DNA of 58,145 nucleotides from Candidatus Zixiibacteriota bacterium (GCA_022614805.1 JAKEHY010000031.1:1-58145), one strand, 5' to 3'. Shown: positions 7,531-15,960, counted from the stretch's first letter. Numbers and translations are program-made. The notes: generated by a model not told the origin, from the letters alone.

Positions 7531-9374
7531 TGCAAACCCCCGAGCTGGAAACCAAAATTACCAACCTGCCCGACAAACCGGGGGTCTATTTGTTCAAGGA
7601 CAAAGCGGGGAGGATTCTGTACGTCGGAAAAGCGGCGGTTTTGCGCAACCGGGCGGCCTCCTACTTTCACGCCTCCCAGCCGGTCAGTCCCCGCATCGCC
7701 GCAATGACCAGACAGATTTCCGATTTGGACTATCTGGTCACGGACAACGAAGTCGAAGCTTATATTCTCGAAGCCAACCTCATCAAGGAATACAAGCCCC
7801 GCTACAACGTCAATCTGAAAGATGACAAGCGCTATCCTTACCTGAAGCTGACCAACGAGCCGTTTCCCCGTTTGCTCGTCGTCCGCCGGATGAAAAAAGA
7901 CGGGGCCCGCTATTTCGGCCCGTTCACCAACGTCGGGGCGATGCGCCAGACGCTCCGAACCCTCGTGCGCATCTTTCAAATCCGCTCCTGCAACCTGGTC
8001 ATCCCGCCCCCCAACGGGCGCAGGTATCGGGTCTGTCTCGAATACCACATCAAGCGTTGCCCCGGCCCGTGCGAGGGGCTGGTCAGTTCCGAAAAATATG
8101 GCGAGCAAATCGAATCGGCGGCCCTGTTTCTGGCCGGGCATAGAAAAGCGTTAATCGACCAACTGCGCGCCCGGATGGAGAGCTTTTCCGAGGCGGAAAA
8201 CTTCGAAGGGGCGGCCCTGGTGCGGGACCAGTTGAAAGCCATCGAGGGGATAAAGGAAAAGCAAAAAGTGGTCTCCGAAGACTTGACCGACCGGGACCTG
8301 GTCGCCATCGCCCGGCAGGGGAGGGATGTCTGCGCTGTTTGTTTTCAGGTTCGGGAAGGGGTTTTGATTGGCCGCCAGCATTATTACCTGACCGCTGATA
8401 GAGAAGAACCGGACGCCGTGGTTTTGTCCAACTTCATCCGCCAGTACTATCTGCGCCAGTCCGCCTTTCCCGCCGAGTTGCTTTTGCCTTTCGAACCGGA
8501 GGACAGCGGGCTTTTGCGCCAGTGGCTGGCGGAAAAAGCGGAAACACCGGTTAAAATCATCCTGCCGCAGAAAGGGGTGAAAGCGCAGCTTTTGGCCACC
8601 GCCGAAAAGAACGCCCGGCTGCTTTTGGAAGAACTTTTAATTCAAAAGAAGGAGTATCAAAACCGGGTGCCGGAAATCATCACCTATTTGCAGAAGGATT
8701 TGCGCCTGCCCAACCCCCCCCGCCAGATTGCGGCTTTTGACGTTTCCAATTTGGGGGAGACCGACAAGGTCGGCGCCGCCGTTTTCTTTTCCGACGGCCG
8801 GCCGTTAAAGAAGTTCTACCGGCACTTTCAAATAAAAACGGTCGAATTCCAGAACGATTTTGCGATGATGGAGGAAATCGTTTCCCGCTTTTTCGCCAGG
8901 GTTAAAGAAGGGGATATCCCCCGGCCCGATTTGGTTTTAATCGACGGCGGCAAGGGACAGGTCTCCTCGGCCTTGTCCGCACTGGATAAACTCGAAATCA
9001 AAGACCAGCCGCTGGTTGGCTTGGCCAAGCGGCTGGACGAAGTGATTCTGCCCCATTCAAGTGATACTTTAACCCTGCCCCGTTCCTCAACTTCGCTGCG
9101 CCTCCTGCAGCGGATACGGGACGAAGTTCACCGCTTCGGGTTATCCTATAACGTCAAGGTTCGGAAAAAGCGCACCATCCGCTCCGAGCTGGATGAAATT
9201 TCCGGCATCGGCCCCGGGCGAAGGCAGATTTTGCTGACCCACTTCGGCTCGGTGGAGAATATGAAGCAGGCGAGTTTGGAGGAACTTTCCGCCGTTGCCG
9301 GGATTCCGAAGGGCGTGGCGGAGAAGGTTTTCAATCATTTTCACTCTGCCCAATCGGCCCAAGCTCCCGCCTGA
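7530..9374 (+). CDS. uvrC: UvrABC excinuclease subunit C
   Basis: A 614-residue dual-incision nuclease of nucleotide excision repair. The N-terminal GIY-YIG domain reads KPGVYLFKDKAGRILYVGKA. A UVR motif lies near residues 200-235, then an RNase H-like domain (IAAFDVSNLGETDKVGAAVFF and LVLIDGGKGQVSSA). A C-terminal tandem helix-hairpin-helix ends ISGIGPGRRQILLTHFGS..VAGIPKGVAEKV. Overlaps both neighbours by one base (TGATG). Confidence 0.97.
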   Translation: MQTPELETKITNLPDKPGVYLFKDKAGRILYVGKAAVLRNRAASYFHASQPVSPRIAAMTRQISDLDYLVTDNEVEAYILEANLIKEYKPRYNVNLKDDKRYPYLKLTNEPFPRLLVVRRMKKDGARYFGPFTNVGAMRQTLRTLVRIFQIRSCNLVIPPPNGRRYRVCLEYHIKRCPGPCEGLVSSEKYGEQIESAALFLAGHRKALIDQLRARMESFSEAENFEGAALVRDQLKAIEGIKEKQKVVSEDLTDRDLVAIARQGRDVCAVCFQVREGVLIGRQHYYLTADREEPDAVVLSNFIRQYYLRQSAFPAELLLPFEPEDSGLLRQWLAEKAETPVKIILPQKGVKAQLLATAEKNARLLLEELLIQKKEYQNRVPEIITYLQKDLRLPNPPRQIAAFDVSNLGETDKVGAAVFFSDGRPLKKFYRHFQIKTVEFQNDFAMMEEIVSRFFARVKEGDIPRPDLVLIDGGKGQVSSALSALDKLEIKDQPLVGLAKRLDEVILPHSSDTLTLPRSSTSLRLLQRIRDEVHRFGLSYNVKVRKKRTIRSELDEISGIGPGRRQILLTHFGSVENMKQASLEELSAVAGIPKGVAEKVFNHFHSAQSAQAPA

Positions 9375-10000
9375 TGCTTGTTTTTACCATCACCGTTGGG
9401 CCGTTTTTTGAGAATTGCTTTTTAGTGGCCGACGAGAAAACCAAGGAGGCGTGGATTATAGACCCCGGGGCGGAGGGGAACCGGATTCGCTCTGAAATTC
9501 AGCGTTTAGGTTTGAAACCCTCCAAAATTATTCTGACCCACGCGCACGGCGACCACATCGGCGCGGTCGAGGAGCTGCGCCAATTTTACAAGATTCCGGT
9601 TTTCATCCACGAAAAAGACCATCCCTTGCTCATCAGTCCGGAAGAAAACCTTTCCGCCGCCTTTGGGATGCCGATTTCGGCGGGGAAAGCGGAGGAATTT
9701 CTGGTGGAAGGGGGTAGGTTGAATTTGGGGGAACTTAATTTTGAAGTTATCGAAACTCCCGGCCATACGCCGGGCGGGATTACCCTCTACGGCGAAAAAG
9801 CGGCCTTCACCGGCGATGCGCTCTTTGCCGGCTCCATCGGCCGGTATGATTTTCCCCATTCGGACGGGGAGTTGCTTTTTCAGTCTTTGCAGAAGCTTAT
9901 GAAGCTGCCAGATGATACGGTTGTTTATTCCGGCCACGGGCCGGCGACGACCATCGGGCGGGAAAGGAAAATGAATCCGTTTTTGCTGGATTTGGATTGA
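9374..10000 (+). CDS. MBL-fold metallo-hydrolase, glyoxalase II-like
   Basis: A 208-residue single-domain beta-lactamase-fold hydrolase with the metal motif THAHGDH (His56, His58, Asp60, His61). A further metal histidine lies in ETPGHTPGG, the bridging Asp in FTGDALFAG, and the last His in YSGHGPATTIG. This is the compact YcbL/GloB-like group; thioester hydrolysis is likely but the substrate is unknown. Translationally coupled to uvrC. Confidence 0.9.
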   Translation: MLVFTITVGPFFENCFLVADEKTKEAWIIDPGAEGNRIRSEIQRLGLKPSKIILTHAHGDHIGAVEELRQFYKIPVFIHEKDHPLLISPEENLSAAFGMPISAGKAEEFLVEGGRLNLGELNFEVIETPGHTPGGITLYGEKAAFTGDALFAGSIGRYDFPHSDGELLFQSLQKLMKLPDDTVVYSGHGPATTIGRERKMNPFLLDLD

Positions 10001-10032
10001 CTCGAATCAAATAAAATTGCTTTTTTTGTGGT

Positions 10033-10112
10033 GCAGGATAAAGTCCGCTTCTGGCGGACGTATCCTGCGTTGGGTGAGTGACGCAGGTTAGATAAGACCT
10101 AACCTGCGTCAC
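10033..10112 (+). repeat. Pair of long perfect hairpins
   Basis: The first is nested: GCAGGATA..TATCCTGC (10033-10068) enclosing GTCCGC..GCGGAC. The second has 14-base perfect arms GTGACGCAGGTTAG (10078-10091) and CTAACCTGCGTCAC (10099-10112) around a 7-base loop. They fill the gap between the MBL gene and the GAF gene. There is no T tract, so they are not ordinary terminators. Confidence 0.8.
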
Positions 10113-10152
10113 AGTTCGATTTGGGCCGGCTTAGGCAACACGGAGGAATAGA

Positions 10153-10596
10153 ATGACAAAGGATGTCGTCGCGGAGATACGAACCAAGGCGAAAACTCTC
10201 CCTAAAGAGAAATTATTCGAAGTAGCGGTTGCGGTGCTGAAAAACAATTTCCCCAAATATACTTGGGTGGGGATTTATTTGATGGATGGGGAGAAGGAGC
10301 TGGTTCTGGGGCCGTTTTTGGGAAAGCCTTCCCCGCACACGCGGATTAAGATTGATTCCGGCATTTGCGGGGCGGCGGCAAGGGAGAAGGAGACCGTCAT
10401 CGTGCCGGACGTTTCCGCCGATTCCCGCTATCTAGCCTGCTCGATGGAAACCAAATCAGAAATCGTGGTTCCGATTATGCGCAACGGAAAGGTTTTTGGC
10501 GAAATCGACATCGATTCCGATTTGCGGGGCGCTTTTGACGCCGGCGACCGGAAGCTTTTAGAGGAAATTGCCGGGATTTTGGCTGAAAAGTTTTAA
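10153..10596 (+). CDS. GAF-domain protein, free methionine-(R)-sulfoxide reductase-like
   Basis: A 147-residue single GAF domain. The segment GICGAAAREKETVIVPDVSADSRYLACSMETKSEIVVPI aligns by eye with the fRMsr (YebR/MsrC) active-site region, keeping the Cys in GICG and the Cys in YLACS. The middle cysteine of the E. coli enzyme is not obvious. It may therefore reduce free methionine sulfoxide or be a small-molecule sensor. It has its own ribosome site (GGAGGAATAG). Confidence 0.75.
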   Translation: MTKDVVAEIRTKAKTLPKEKLFEVAVAVLKNNFPKYTWVGIYLMDGEKELVLGPFLGKPSPHTRIKIDSGICGAAAREKETVIVPDVSADSRYLACSMETKSEIVVPIMRNGKVFGEIDIDSDLRGAFDAGDRKLLEEIAGILAEKF

Positions 10597-10657
10597 CTTC
10601 CAAGCTTTAAATTTGTTCCGAGACTTGATTGGTGATTCCGGCCGGCCGGAAAGTATT

Positions 10658-11167
10658 TTATTTTTTGGCTATGGCGAGACGGGGTAAATTTATGCACGCT
10701 TGCTGAAAGCTGCCTTCGTCGGCCGAGCCGGGAGCCGGCGTTTTCCACTCCTCTTTGACCGCCTCGATTACCGGGGCCCTTTTTTGAGCAAGAGGCGGGC
10801 CGTCGTCGTGAAACAGCGTGAGGCTGACGGTTTTGAAACCGAGCGGCTCGCAGCGAACCAGCGCGCAAATCAGTTCGCGGTTAAACGGCTGGGATTCTAC
10901 TTTTCGGGGCGTGACCCACATTTTTTGAAACCACAAGAGATAGGAGCCGTCCGACATCGGCTCGATGCGGGTCGTGTCCAGCGCCACGGTGAGGTCCGCG
11001 TGAAAAAAAACGGTCGCCCAGTTTTCGGGGGCTCCGAAGGTCGGCTCGGATTCGGACGAAGCGTGCGTGGCCGGGGAAGGCTCATTCTTGCCGCATCCAA
11101 AGCTTACGGCAAGCGGCAATATCACACAGGGCAAAATCGCCCGAAAGTGTTTGCATAAACGAAACAT
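10658..11167 (-). CDS. Small secreted lipoprotein
   Basis: A 169-residue protein counted from ATG 11167. The signal peptide ends in a lipobox-like LAVSFGC followed by GKNEPS, so it is probably lipid-anchored. The mature part has PENWATVFFHADLTVALDTTRIE and SYLLWFQKMWV, a pattern recalling surface-adhesin/CpcT-like small lipoproteins, but I cannot name the family with confidence. An upstream in-frame GTG (11188) overlaps the stop of the preceding gene (GTGA). I prefer the ATG because AGAGGTG lies about 10 bp before it. Confidence 0.65.
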   Translation of the reverse strand: MFRLCKHFRAILPCVILPLAVSFGCGKNEPSPATHASSESEPTFGAPENWATVFFHADLTVALDTTRIEPMSDGSYLLWFQKMWVTPRKVESQPFNRELICALVRCEPLGFKTVSLTLFHDDGPPLAQKRAPVIEAVKEEWKTPAPGSADEGSFQQACINLPRLAIAKK

Positions 11168-11184
11168 ATAGTGGATAGCACCTC

Positions 11185-12027
11185 TCACTTTATCGTTATC
11201 GGCAAATTTAAATTGAAATAATAGAAATCCAGAACCTCGAAATAGCGGGCGGCGTTGGGGGCGAAGCTGCGCACCAAGTCAGGGATGGTGGTTCCAACGC
11301 CAAGGCGAAATTCACGGAGCGGGGAAAGGCCGTCGGTATCCCGGCGGGTACTATAGCCCAAGCCCAATGAAACCGGCTGGCGCTCCCCCCATTTCCAATC
11401 GGGGCGGTAGGTGCACCAGAAGATGAAATTGTCGAATTGTTGGGCGGTTTGAGCAAACAGATGCTCTTGCGAAGAAAAGGGATTGGACTTGGCACTGACT
11501 TTCACGTCCCAGTTTCCGGGACGGGAGAGCTGCAAAAGCCCGAGCCCCACCCCGGCGTAGTCGAAAACTAAGTCGGCCACCCCGAATCCCTGGGTGGGGT
11601 TGAAGGCATCCATCGGGAATTCCACGAGGGTCAAAAGCAGAGCGGCCTCCAGAGCGCCGTAGGTTCGGGATTTTTTGGGTGAAAATCCGGCCCAGCGGTA
11701 GGCCCGGTGGAATTGCTTGGTCAAAACGTAACCGACGGCCAAGTGGCTCACCTCGTCGTTCTGGGCCAGCCCCTCCCCCGACCAGTCGTTTTTCAAATGG
11801 AATTTTCCGGTGGAGCCGCCCCAGCTTTTCTGGGTCTGGTCGTAGGTCAACACCAAGCCGACCAGATGGCCGCCCCCCAGAACAATTAGACGGGGGGTTT
11901 TGGGTTTGTAGAGGGGGTGGTGAATCATCGCTACAGTTTCGTTTACAAGCGTATCGCGAACGGAGGATGGTTCGGCAAAAAGAGGGGAAAATGAGAGGAC
12001 GAAAAGGCCCGCTAAAATTTTTTTCAA
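11185..12027 (-). CDS. DUF2279-like exported protein
   Basis: A 280-residue protein beginning at TTG 12027, which overlaps the stop of the ABC gene (TTGA). It has an N-terminal signal peptide (MKKILAGLFVLSFSPLFAEP). The pattern FHLKNDWSGEGLAQNDEVSHLAVGYVL, then EFPMDAFNPTQGFGVADLVFDYAGVGLG, matches the DUF2279/YfiM style, where a hydrophobic core carries a conserved D..H and GFG..D...N/D..G. Function unknown; likely periplasmic or membrane-associated. Confidence 0.65.
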   Translation of the reverse strand: MKKILAGLFVLSFSPLFAEPSSVRDTLVNETVAMIHHPLYKPKTPRLIVLGGGHLVGLVLTYDQTQKSWGGSTGKFHLKNDWSGEGLAQNDEVSHLAVGYVLTKQFHRAYRWAGFSPKKSRTYGALEAALLLTLVEFPMDAFNPTQGFGVADLVFDYAGVGLGLLQLSRPGNWDVKVSAKSNPFSSQEHLFAQTAQQFDNFIFWCTYRPDWKWGERQPVSLGLGYSTRRDTDGLSPLREFRLGVGTTIPDLVRSFAPNAARYFEVLDFYYFNLNLPITIK

Positions 12028-13097
12028 ATTCTTTTTCCCGTCTCGGAATCGAAAAAGTACAAATCGGCGGGGTCGAGATACAACGCTTCGGATGGGGGCT
12101 CGATTTTCCCGGCGGCGCGGACGGAGAGCTTTTGCCCGTCGGGGGTTTGCAGATAATAAAAGAATACGTGGCCTAAATTTTCCCGGGCCAGAAATTTAAC
12201 CGGAAGCTTGAGCGCTTGGATTGCGGAGGGGGAAGAAAACCTCCCTTTTTCCGGGCGAAAGCCGAGGGTGGGCCTGACAGATTGGCCGGCTTTGTCGAGA
12301 AAGGAGCGGGGTAGCGGGAGACTCCAGCCCTGGAAATTCAGGCTACCGTCTGAAATCCCCATACTCGCGAGCGCATTCATCCCCGGATGGCCGAAAAACT
12401 GGGCGACGAAGAGATTTACCGGGGCGTTGTAAATTTTCTCCGGCGTGCCGGTCTGCAACAACTCGCCGGACTTCATAATGCCGATTTTATCCCCCAGGCT
12501 CATTGCCTCGGTCTGGTCGTGGGTCACATAGACGGTGGCGGCGTTCAATTCCTTTTTCAGTCCCAACAACTCTTGCCGGACGCGCTGGCGCAGGGCGGCG
12601 TCGAGGTTGGAAAGGGGTTCGTCCAGAAGCAGAACCTTAGGCTCCCGCACCAAAGCCCGCCCGAGCGCCACGCGTTGACGTTCACCCCCCGAAAGGGCCT
12701 TGGGTTTGCGTTGGAGCAGGTTTGAAAGCCCTAGAAACTCGGCGGTTTTTTTCACTTTGGTTTCGATTTCGTTCTTAGGGGTTTTTTTCAGCTTCAGCCC
12801 GAAGGCGACGTTTTCAAAAACGGTCATATGGGGGTAGAGGGCGTAGTTTTGAAACACCATCGCCACCTCCCGCTCCTTGGGGGGAAGATTGTTCACCTTT
12901 TTTTCGGCAATGAAAATTTCCCCCTCGGCCGGCTCCGCCAGACCGGAAACCAGACGGAGGGTGGTGGATTTGCCGCAGCCGGAAGGGCCGACCAGAACGA
13001 GAAAGGTTTTTTCGGTCACGTCGAAGGAAATATGCCGGGGAATTTCGACGCCGTTTTCAAAACGGTAGGTGACATCCTTGAGAACGAGGGAAGCCAT
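12024..13097 (-). CDS. ABC transporter ATP-binding protein, MalK/UgpC type
   Basis: A 357-residue ATPase from ATG 13097 (MASLVLKDVTYRF). It has Walker A GPSGCGKST, the Q-loop region VFQNYALYPHMTVFENV, signature LSGGERQRVALGRAL, Walker B VLLLDEPLSNLD, and the H-loop VTHDQTEAM. The C-terminal ~120 residues are the OB/TOBE-like regulatory domain of sugar importers. No permease or binding protein lies nearby, so it probably serves transporters encoded elsewhere, as MsmK-type shared ATPases do. It leads an operon with the DUF2279-like protein and the lipoprotein. Confidence 0.9.
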   Translation of the reverse strand: MASLVLKDVTYRFENGVEIPRHISFDVTEKTFLVLVGPSGCGKSTTLRLVSGLAEPAEGEIFIAEKKVNNLPPKEREVAMVFQNYALYPHMTVFENVAFGLKLKKTPKNEIETKVKKTAEFLGLSNLLQRKPKALSGGERQRVALGRALVREPKVLLLDEPLSNLDAALRQRVRQELLGLKKELNAATVYVTHDQTEAMSLGDKIGIMKSGELLQTGTPEKIYNAPVNLFVAQFFGHPGMNALASMGISDGSLNFQGWSLPLPRSFLDKAGQSVRPTLGFRPEKGRFSSPSAIQALKLPVKFLARENLGHVFFYYLQTPDGQKLSVRAAGKIEPPSEALYLDPADLYFFDSETGKRI

Positions 13098-13105
13098 CGG
13101 AGAGG

Positions 13106-13133
13106 AAAATAGGAATTTATAGGAAAATGTCAA
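13106..13133 (-). promoter_or_regulatory. Promoter of the ABC ATPase operon
   Basis: On the minus strand a perfect TTGACA (13128-13133) and TATTTT (13106-13111) are separated by 16 bp. Transcription would start at or just before ATG 13097, implying a leaderless or very short-leader mRNA. This agrees with the absence of a Shine-Dalgarno sequence there. Confidence 0.5.
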
Positions 13134-13227
13134 AAAATGCCGAAAAATTTGTCGGCAATTGTTACCGGGTTTCTTAAATAACAAGAATCCCTTGAATTGA
13201 CAAGGACTTAAGCCGATGAAAAAGGTA

Positions 13228-13257
13228 TTGACAAAAAGGCCCTTAAGTTCGTATAAT
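13228..13257 (+). promoter_or_regulatory. Consensus sigma70 promoter of the Fe-S operon
   Basis: Perfect -35 TTGACA (13228-13233) and perfect -10 TATAAT (13252-13257) with an 18 bp spacer. It lies 30 bp before the Rrf2-family regulator ATG. This is the best promoter match in the window. Confidence 0.85.
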
Positions 13258-13259
13258 TA

Positions 13260-13284
13260 AATGCCGACCTATAAAGTCGGGAAT
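13260..13284 (+). promoter_or_regulatory. IscR type-1-like operator at the start site
   Basis: An inverted repeat CCGAC-(7)-GTCGG (13264-13280) sits between the -10 box and the regulator ATG. The 7 bp between GAC and GTC, the flanking pyrimidines/purines and the AT outer bases follow the IscR type-1 pattern ATASYYGACT..AGTCRRSTAT. Its position over the transcription start suggests autorepression by the gene just downstream. Confidence 0.6.
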
Positions 13285-13286
13285 AT

Positions 13287-13751
13287 ATGTTTACTTTGAG
13301 CAAGAAGACGGATTACGGCTTGATGGCCATCGAGTACTTGCGCACGGCCGGAAAGGAGCGGCGGGTTTCGGCGCGGGAGATTTCCGAGCGCTATGAAATC
13401 CCGACCGAGCTTTTGGCCAAAATTCTGCAAAGGCTGGCCCGGTACGGAATGGTGGAGGCGGTGCCCGGCCCTTCCGGTGGATACCGGCTGGCAAAAGAAG
13501 TGCGGGATATCCGGCTGACGGACGTCATCGGCGCGGTAGGGGATGAGGTCGCTTTGATTGCTTGTTTGAAGCACGACCACGCCGCTTGCGAACAAATCGG
13601 CTGCTGCACGGTGCGGACCCCGCTCGTGCGGGTGCAGGAAAAACTGGTGGATTATCTCGGAAAAATTACTTTGGAAGAGCTGTATTTAACGGAGGCGATT
13701 TTTCCGGTCCCTCGAGTTCCCTCGGGACAAATCGGCGAAATTAAATTGTAA
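13287..13751 (+). CDS. Rrf2-family Fe-S-sensing regulator (IscR-like)
   Basis: A 154-residue winged-helix repressor opening MFTLSKKTDYGLMAIEYLR, with recognition helix region SAREISERYEIPTELLAKILQRLA and the wing GPSGGYRLAKEV. Three candidate cluster ligands, Cys93, Cys101 and Cys106 or 107 (ACLKHDHAACEQIGCC), resemble the IscR/SufR [2Fe-2S] site. It heads an Fe-S operon and probably controls it through the operator at 13260. Whether it acts like IscR, SufR or RsrR cannot be read from sequence. Confidence 0.85.
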   Translation: MFTLSKKTDYGLMAIEYLRTAGKERRVSAREISERYEIPTELLAKILQRLARYGMVEAVPGPSGGYRLAKEVRDIRLTDVIGAVGDEVALIACLKHDHAACEQIGCCTVRTPLVRVQEKLVDYLGKITLEELYLTEAIFPVPRVPSGQIGEIKL

Positions 13752-13760
13752 GGAGAAAAA

Positions 13761-14123
13761 ATGGTAGAGACACTTCAAAACACCGGCGTGGAGCCGGAAG
13801 GGAAAATTCTGGTGACCGACACGGCGGTGCGGGAAATCAAAAAAATCCTGGGGCAACAGGCCCCTGGCACTTTTTTGCGCATCGGCGTCAAAGGCGGCGG
13901 CTGTTCCGGGCTTTCCTATATGATGAATCTGGACACGCAGACGGGAGAGCTGGACCGGGCGTTCGAGTTCGGCGGCGTCAAAGTCGTCGTGGACGCCAAA
14001 GCGCTGGTCTATTTGAACGGGCTTACGCTCGATTACACCGGCGATTTGCTGAACGGGGCCTTCCGCTTCAACAACCCCCAGGCCAAGCGGAGCTGCGGCT
14101 GCGGCAGTTCGTTCAGCGTATAG
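13761..14123 (+). CDS. A-type Fe-S carrier (HesB/IscA/ErpA family)
   Basis: A 120-residue Fe-S carrier with the three family cysteines: Cys48 in KGGGCSGLSY, and Cys112 and Cys114 in SCGCGSSF. It takes clusters from a scaffold and passes them to apo-targets. The first ~15 residues are an extra tail before the conserved ILVTDTAVREIKKIL. No scaffold or desulfurase gene is in the window, so sufBC/iscSU must lie elsewhere. Confidence 0.92.
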   Translation: MVETLQNTGVEPEGKILVTDTAVREIKKILGQQAPGTFLRIGVKGGGCSGLSYMMNLDTQTGELDRAFEFGGVKVVVDAKALVYLNGLTLDYTGDLLNGAFRFNNPQAKRSCGCGSSFSV

Positions 14124-14127
14124 CGAA

Positions 14128-14373
14128 ATGGAAGTCATCGATTTTGCCGACCTCACCTCCGGCGGGATGGTGCAGGAAGAGGCGTTTTCCAAAACGCTCG
14201 CCGACTTAGCCTGGGAAAAATATCGGGGGAAAGACGTTCTCATCCGGGGGTGCGCCTCCTTTCCGGTGCCGACCTGGGCCTATATGATGCTGGCGGCCCG
14301 GCTGGCCGGGGTGGCGAAAACCATCGCCTACGGCGAAGAGAAAAGCCCGCTCCCCATCTATCAAAAATCGTGA
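14128..14373 (+). CDS. Half-length DUF2480-like protein in the Fe-S operon
   Basis: An 81-residue protein starting 4 bp after the iscA-like gene. The part KYRGKDVLIRGCASFPVPTW followed by AYMMLAARLAGVAKTIAYGE matches, from memory, the C-terminal half of Bacteroidetes DUF2480 proteins (KGC...VP..AY..L...L..VAK.I.YGE), which are about twice as long and often sit beside SUF genes. One conserved-looking Cys lies in RGCAS. The role is unknown; the context points to Fe-S maturation. Confidence 0.6.
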   Translation: MEVIDFADLTSGGMVQEEAFSKTLADLAWEKYRGKDVLIRGCASFPVPTWAYMMLAARLAGVAKTIAYGEEKSPLPIYQKS

Positions 14374-14464
14374 GTGGAAGGTTGGGCGCCTTTCACCCTT
14401 GTCCGTCCAATTACAAAAGATTTAATTCTCGTCTCCTTTCGGATTTGCGTATTGGAGTTAAATA

Positions 14465-14812
14465 ATGCCGAAAGTAAATTTCAAAAATCTGGATAAAATG
14501 GTCGAGGCTCTGGAGGGGCAGTCGATTTTGGATGCCGCGCTGGACAACGACATTGCGCTCACCCACGACTGCGGGGGAAACTGCACCTGTTCCACCTGCC
14601 ATGTGGTCATTCTCGAAGGGATGGAGAATCTTTCCCCCAAGGACGAGGCGGAGCAGGACCAGCTCGAAATGGCGGAGGGGCTGACCCCGACTTCAAGGCT
14701 AAGCTGCCAGTCACGGGTCTTCGGGGACGTGGCGTTGGTGATACCTTCCAATGGTTCCTCGCAGGGACTTGCTTCCGACCCGGTGTTCAAAATCGGGACA
14801 CCGAATGGGTAG
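14465..14812 (+). CDS. fdx: [2Fe-2S] ferredoxin, adrenodoxin/Isc type
   Basis: A 115-residue ferredoxin. The ligands are Cys36, Cys42, Cys45 (C-x5-C-x2-C in CGGNCTCSTC) and Cys81 in SRLSCQSRV, with an extra Cys40. The pattern is that of Isc-type ferredoxins, which supply electrons for cluster synthesis. A C-terminal ~18-residue tail is unconserved. It is paired with the reductase gene that follows. Confidence 0.92.
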   Translation: MPKVNFKNLDKMVEALEGQSILDAALDNDIALTHDCGGNCTCSTCHVVILEGMENLSPKDEAEQDQLEMAEGLTPTSRLSCQSRVFGDVALVIPSNGSSQGLASDPVFKIGTPNG

Positions 14813-14846
14813 CATTAAGATCGGATAATGTTATTTTAAGGCGGCT

Positions 14847-15908
14847 ATGACAGAATCATCGGCGGATAAAAGAGTTTACGACGTAACCGTAATCGGGGCG
14901 GGGCCGGTGGGGCTTTTCGCCGCCTATTATGCCGGACTGCGGGACCTTCCGGTCAAAATCGTCGATTCGCTGCCGTACATCGGCGGTCAGGTGAACACCC
15001 TCTATCCCAAAAAACCGGTATACGACGTGGCAGGCTGCCCCGCCGTAGTCGGGGAGGATTTGGTCAAGAATTTAGTCGAGCAAGTTCAGCAATACAATCC
15101 GGCAATCGTTTTGGGGGAAAGGATTGTCGAGTTGCATCGTCAGGAAGGCGGCCACTATCTGCTCAAGGGTGACCACGGCAGCGAGCATTTCACCAAAACC
15201 ATCATCATCACGGCCGGCATCGGGGTTTTTGCCCCCCGCAAGCTGGAAAAACCGGAGGTGGAGGCCTGGCTGGGGCGGGGTTTTTACTACGGAGTTTTGG
15301 ACCCGGAGGAATTTCGGGGCAAAAAAGTGATGCTCATTGGGGGCGGGGATACCGCTTTGGACTGGGTTTTGGCTCTCAAAGGAATTGCCAAAAGTTTGGT
15401 TTTGGTTCACCGTTCGGCCAAGTTCACCGCCCACGAGGATTCCGTAAAAAAACTTATGGCCTCCGGCATTCCGGTTTTTATGACCACGGAAGTGGAGAAA
15501 GTGGCGGGAAATTCGAGAATCGAACGGGCTTCAACCCTGAACAAGCTGACGCAGGAAAAGAAAGAGTTTGACGTGGATGCGGTGGTCTGCTGCATCGGCT
15601 ACGCCGCTAATTTAGGACCACTGCGGAACTGGGGGCTGGAATTTGGCCCTGGGCACACCATCAAGGTGAACCACCATATGGAGACCAATCTTCCCGGAGT
15701 CTATGCCGCCGGGGATATTGCCGGTTTCGAAGGAAAGCTCAAGCTCATCGCCACCGGCTTCGGCGAGGCCGCCACCGCCGCCAACTACGCCGCTCACCAC
15801 ATCAATCCCTCCGCTAAAATTTTCCCCGGCTATTCCACCAATTTTGTGGAGGAGAAAAAGGCGAAAGAGGCGGAAAGGCAGCCTTCAACGAGAAACCTAA
15901 CCCCCTAA
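14847..15908 (+). CDS. Ferredoxin--NADP+ reductase, thioredoxin-reductase-like (YumC type)
   Basis: A 353-residue FAD/NAD(P)H enzyme. The FAD-binding Rossmann motif VIGAGPVGLFAAYYAG is followed by PYIGGQVNTLYPKKPVYDVAG, typical of the YumC-type FNR. The NADPH Rossmann is LIGGGDTALDW and the FAD closing motif GVYAAGDIAGFEGK. The redox CxxC of thioredoxin reductase is absent, which supports FNR over TrxR. Directly behind the ferredoxin, it probably reduces it from NADPH for Fe-S assembly. Confidence 0.9.
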   Translation: MTESSADKRVYDVTVIGAGPVGLFAAYYAGLRDLPVKIVDSLPYIGGQVNTLYPKKPVYDVAGCPAVVGEDLVKNLVEQVQQYNPAIVLGERIVELHRQEGGHYLLKGDHGSEHFTKTIIITAGIGVFAPRKLEKPEVEAWLGRGFYYGVLDPEEFRGKKVMLIGGGDTALDWVLALKGIAKSLVLVHRSAKFTAHEDSVKKLMASGIPVFMTTEVEKVAGNSRIERASTLNKLTQEKKEFDVDAVVCCIGYAANLGPLRNWGLEFGPGHTIKVNHHMETNLPGVYAAGDIAGFEGKLKLIATGFGEAATAANYAAHHINPSAKIFPGYSTNFVEEKKAKEAERQPSTRNLTP

Positions 15909-15909
15909 T

Positions 15910-15945
15910 CCCCTTCCCGGAACGGGAAGGGGGAAGGTTTCCCTC
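15910..15945 (+). terminator. Palindrome/terminator between convergent genes
   Basis: Ten-base arms CCCCTTCCCG and CGGGAAGGGG with loop GAA, preceded by CTAACCCCCTAAT. A second small stem GGGAA/TTCCC follows. It lies just after the FNR stop and before the convergent adhesin stop. It is the same family as 50195-50219. Confidence 0.6.
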
Positions 15946-15960
15946 AAGTCAATTTATTGT

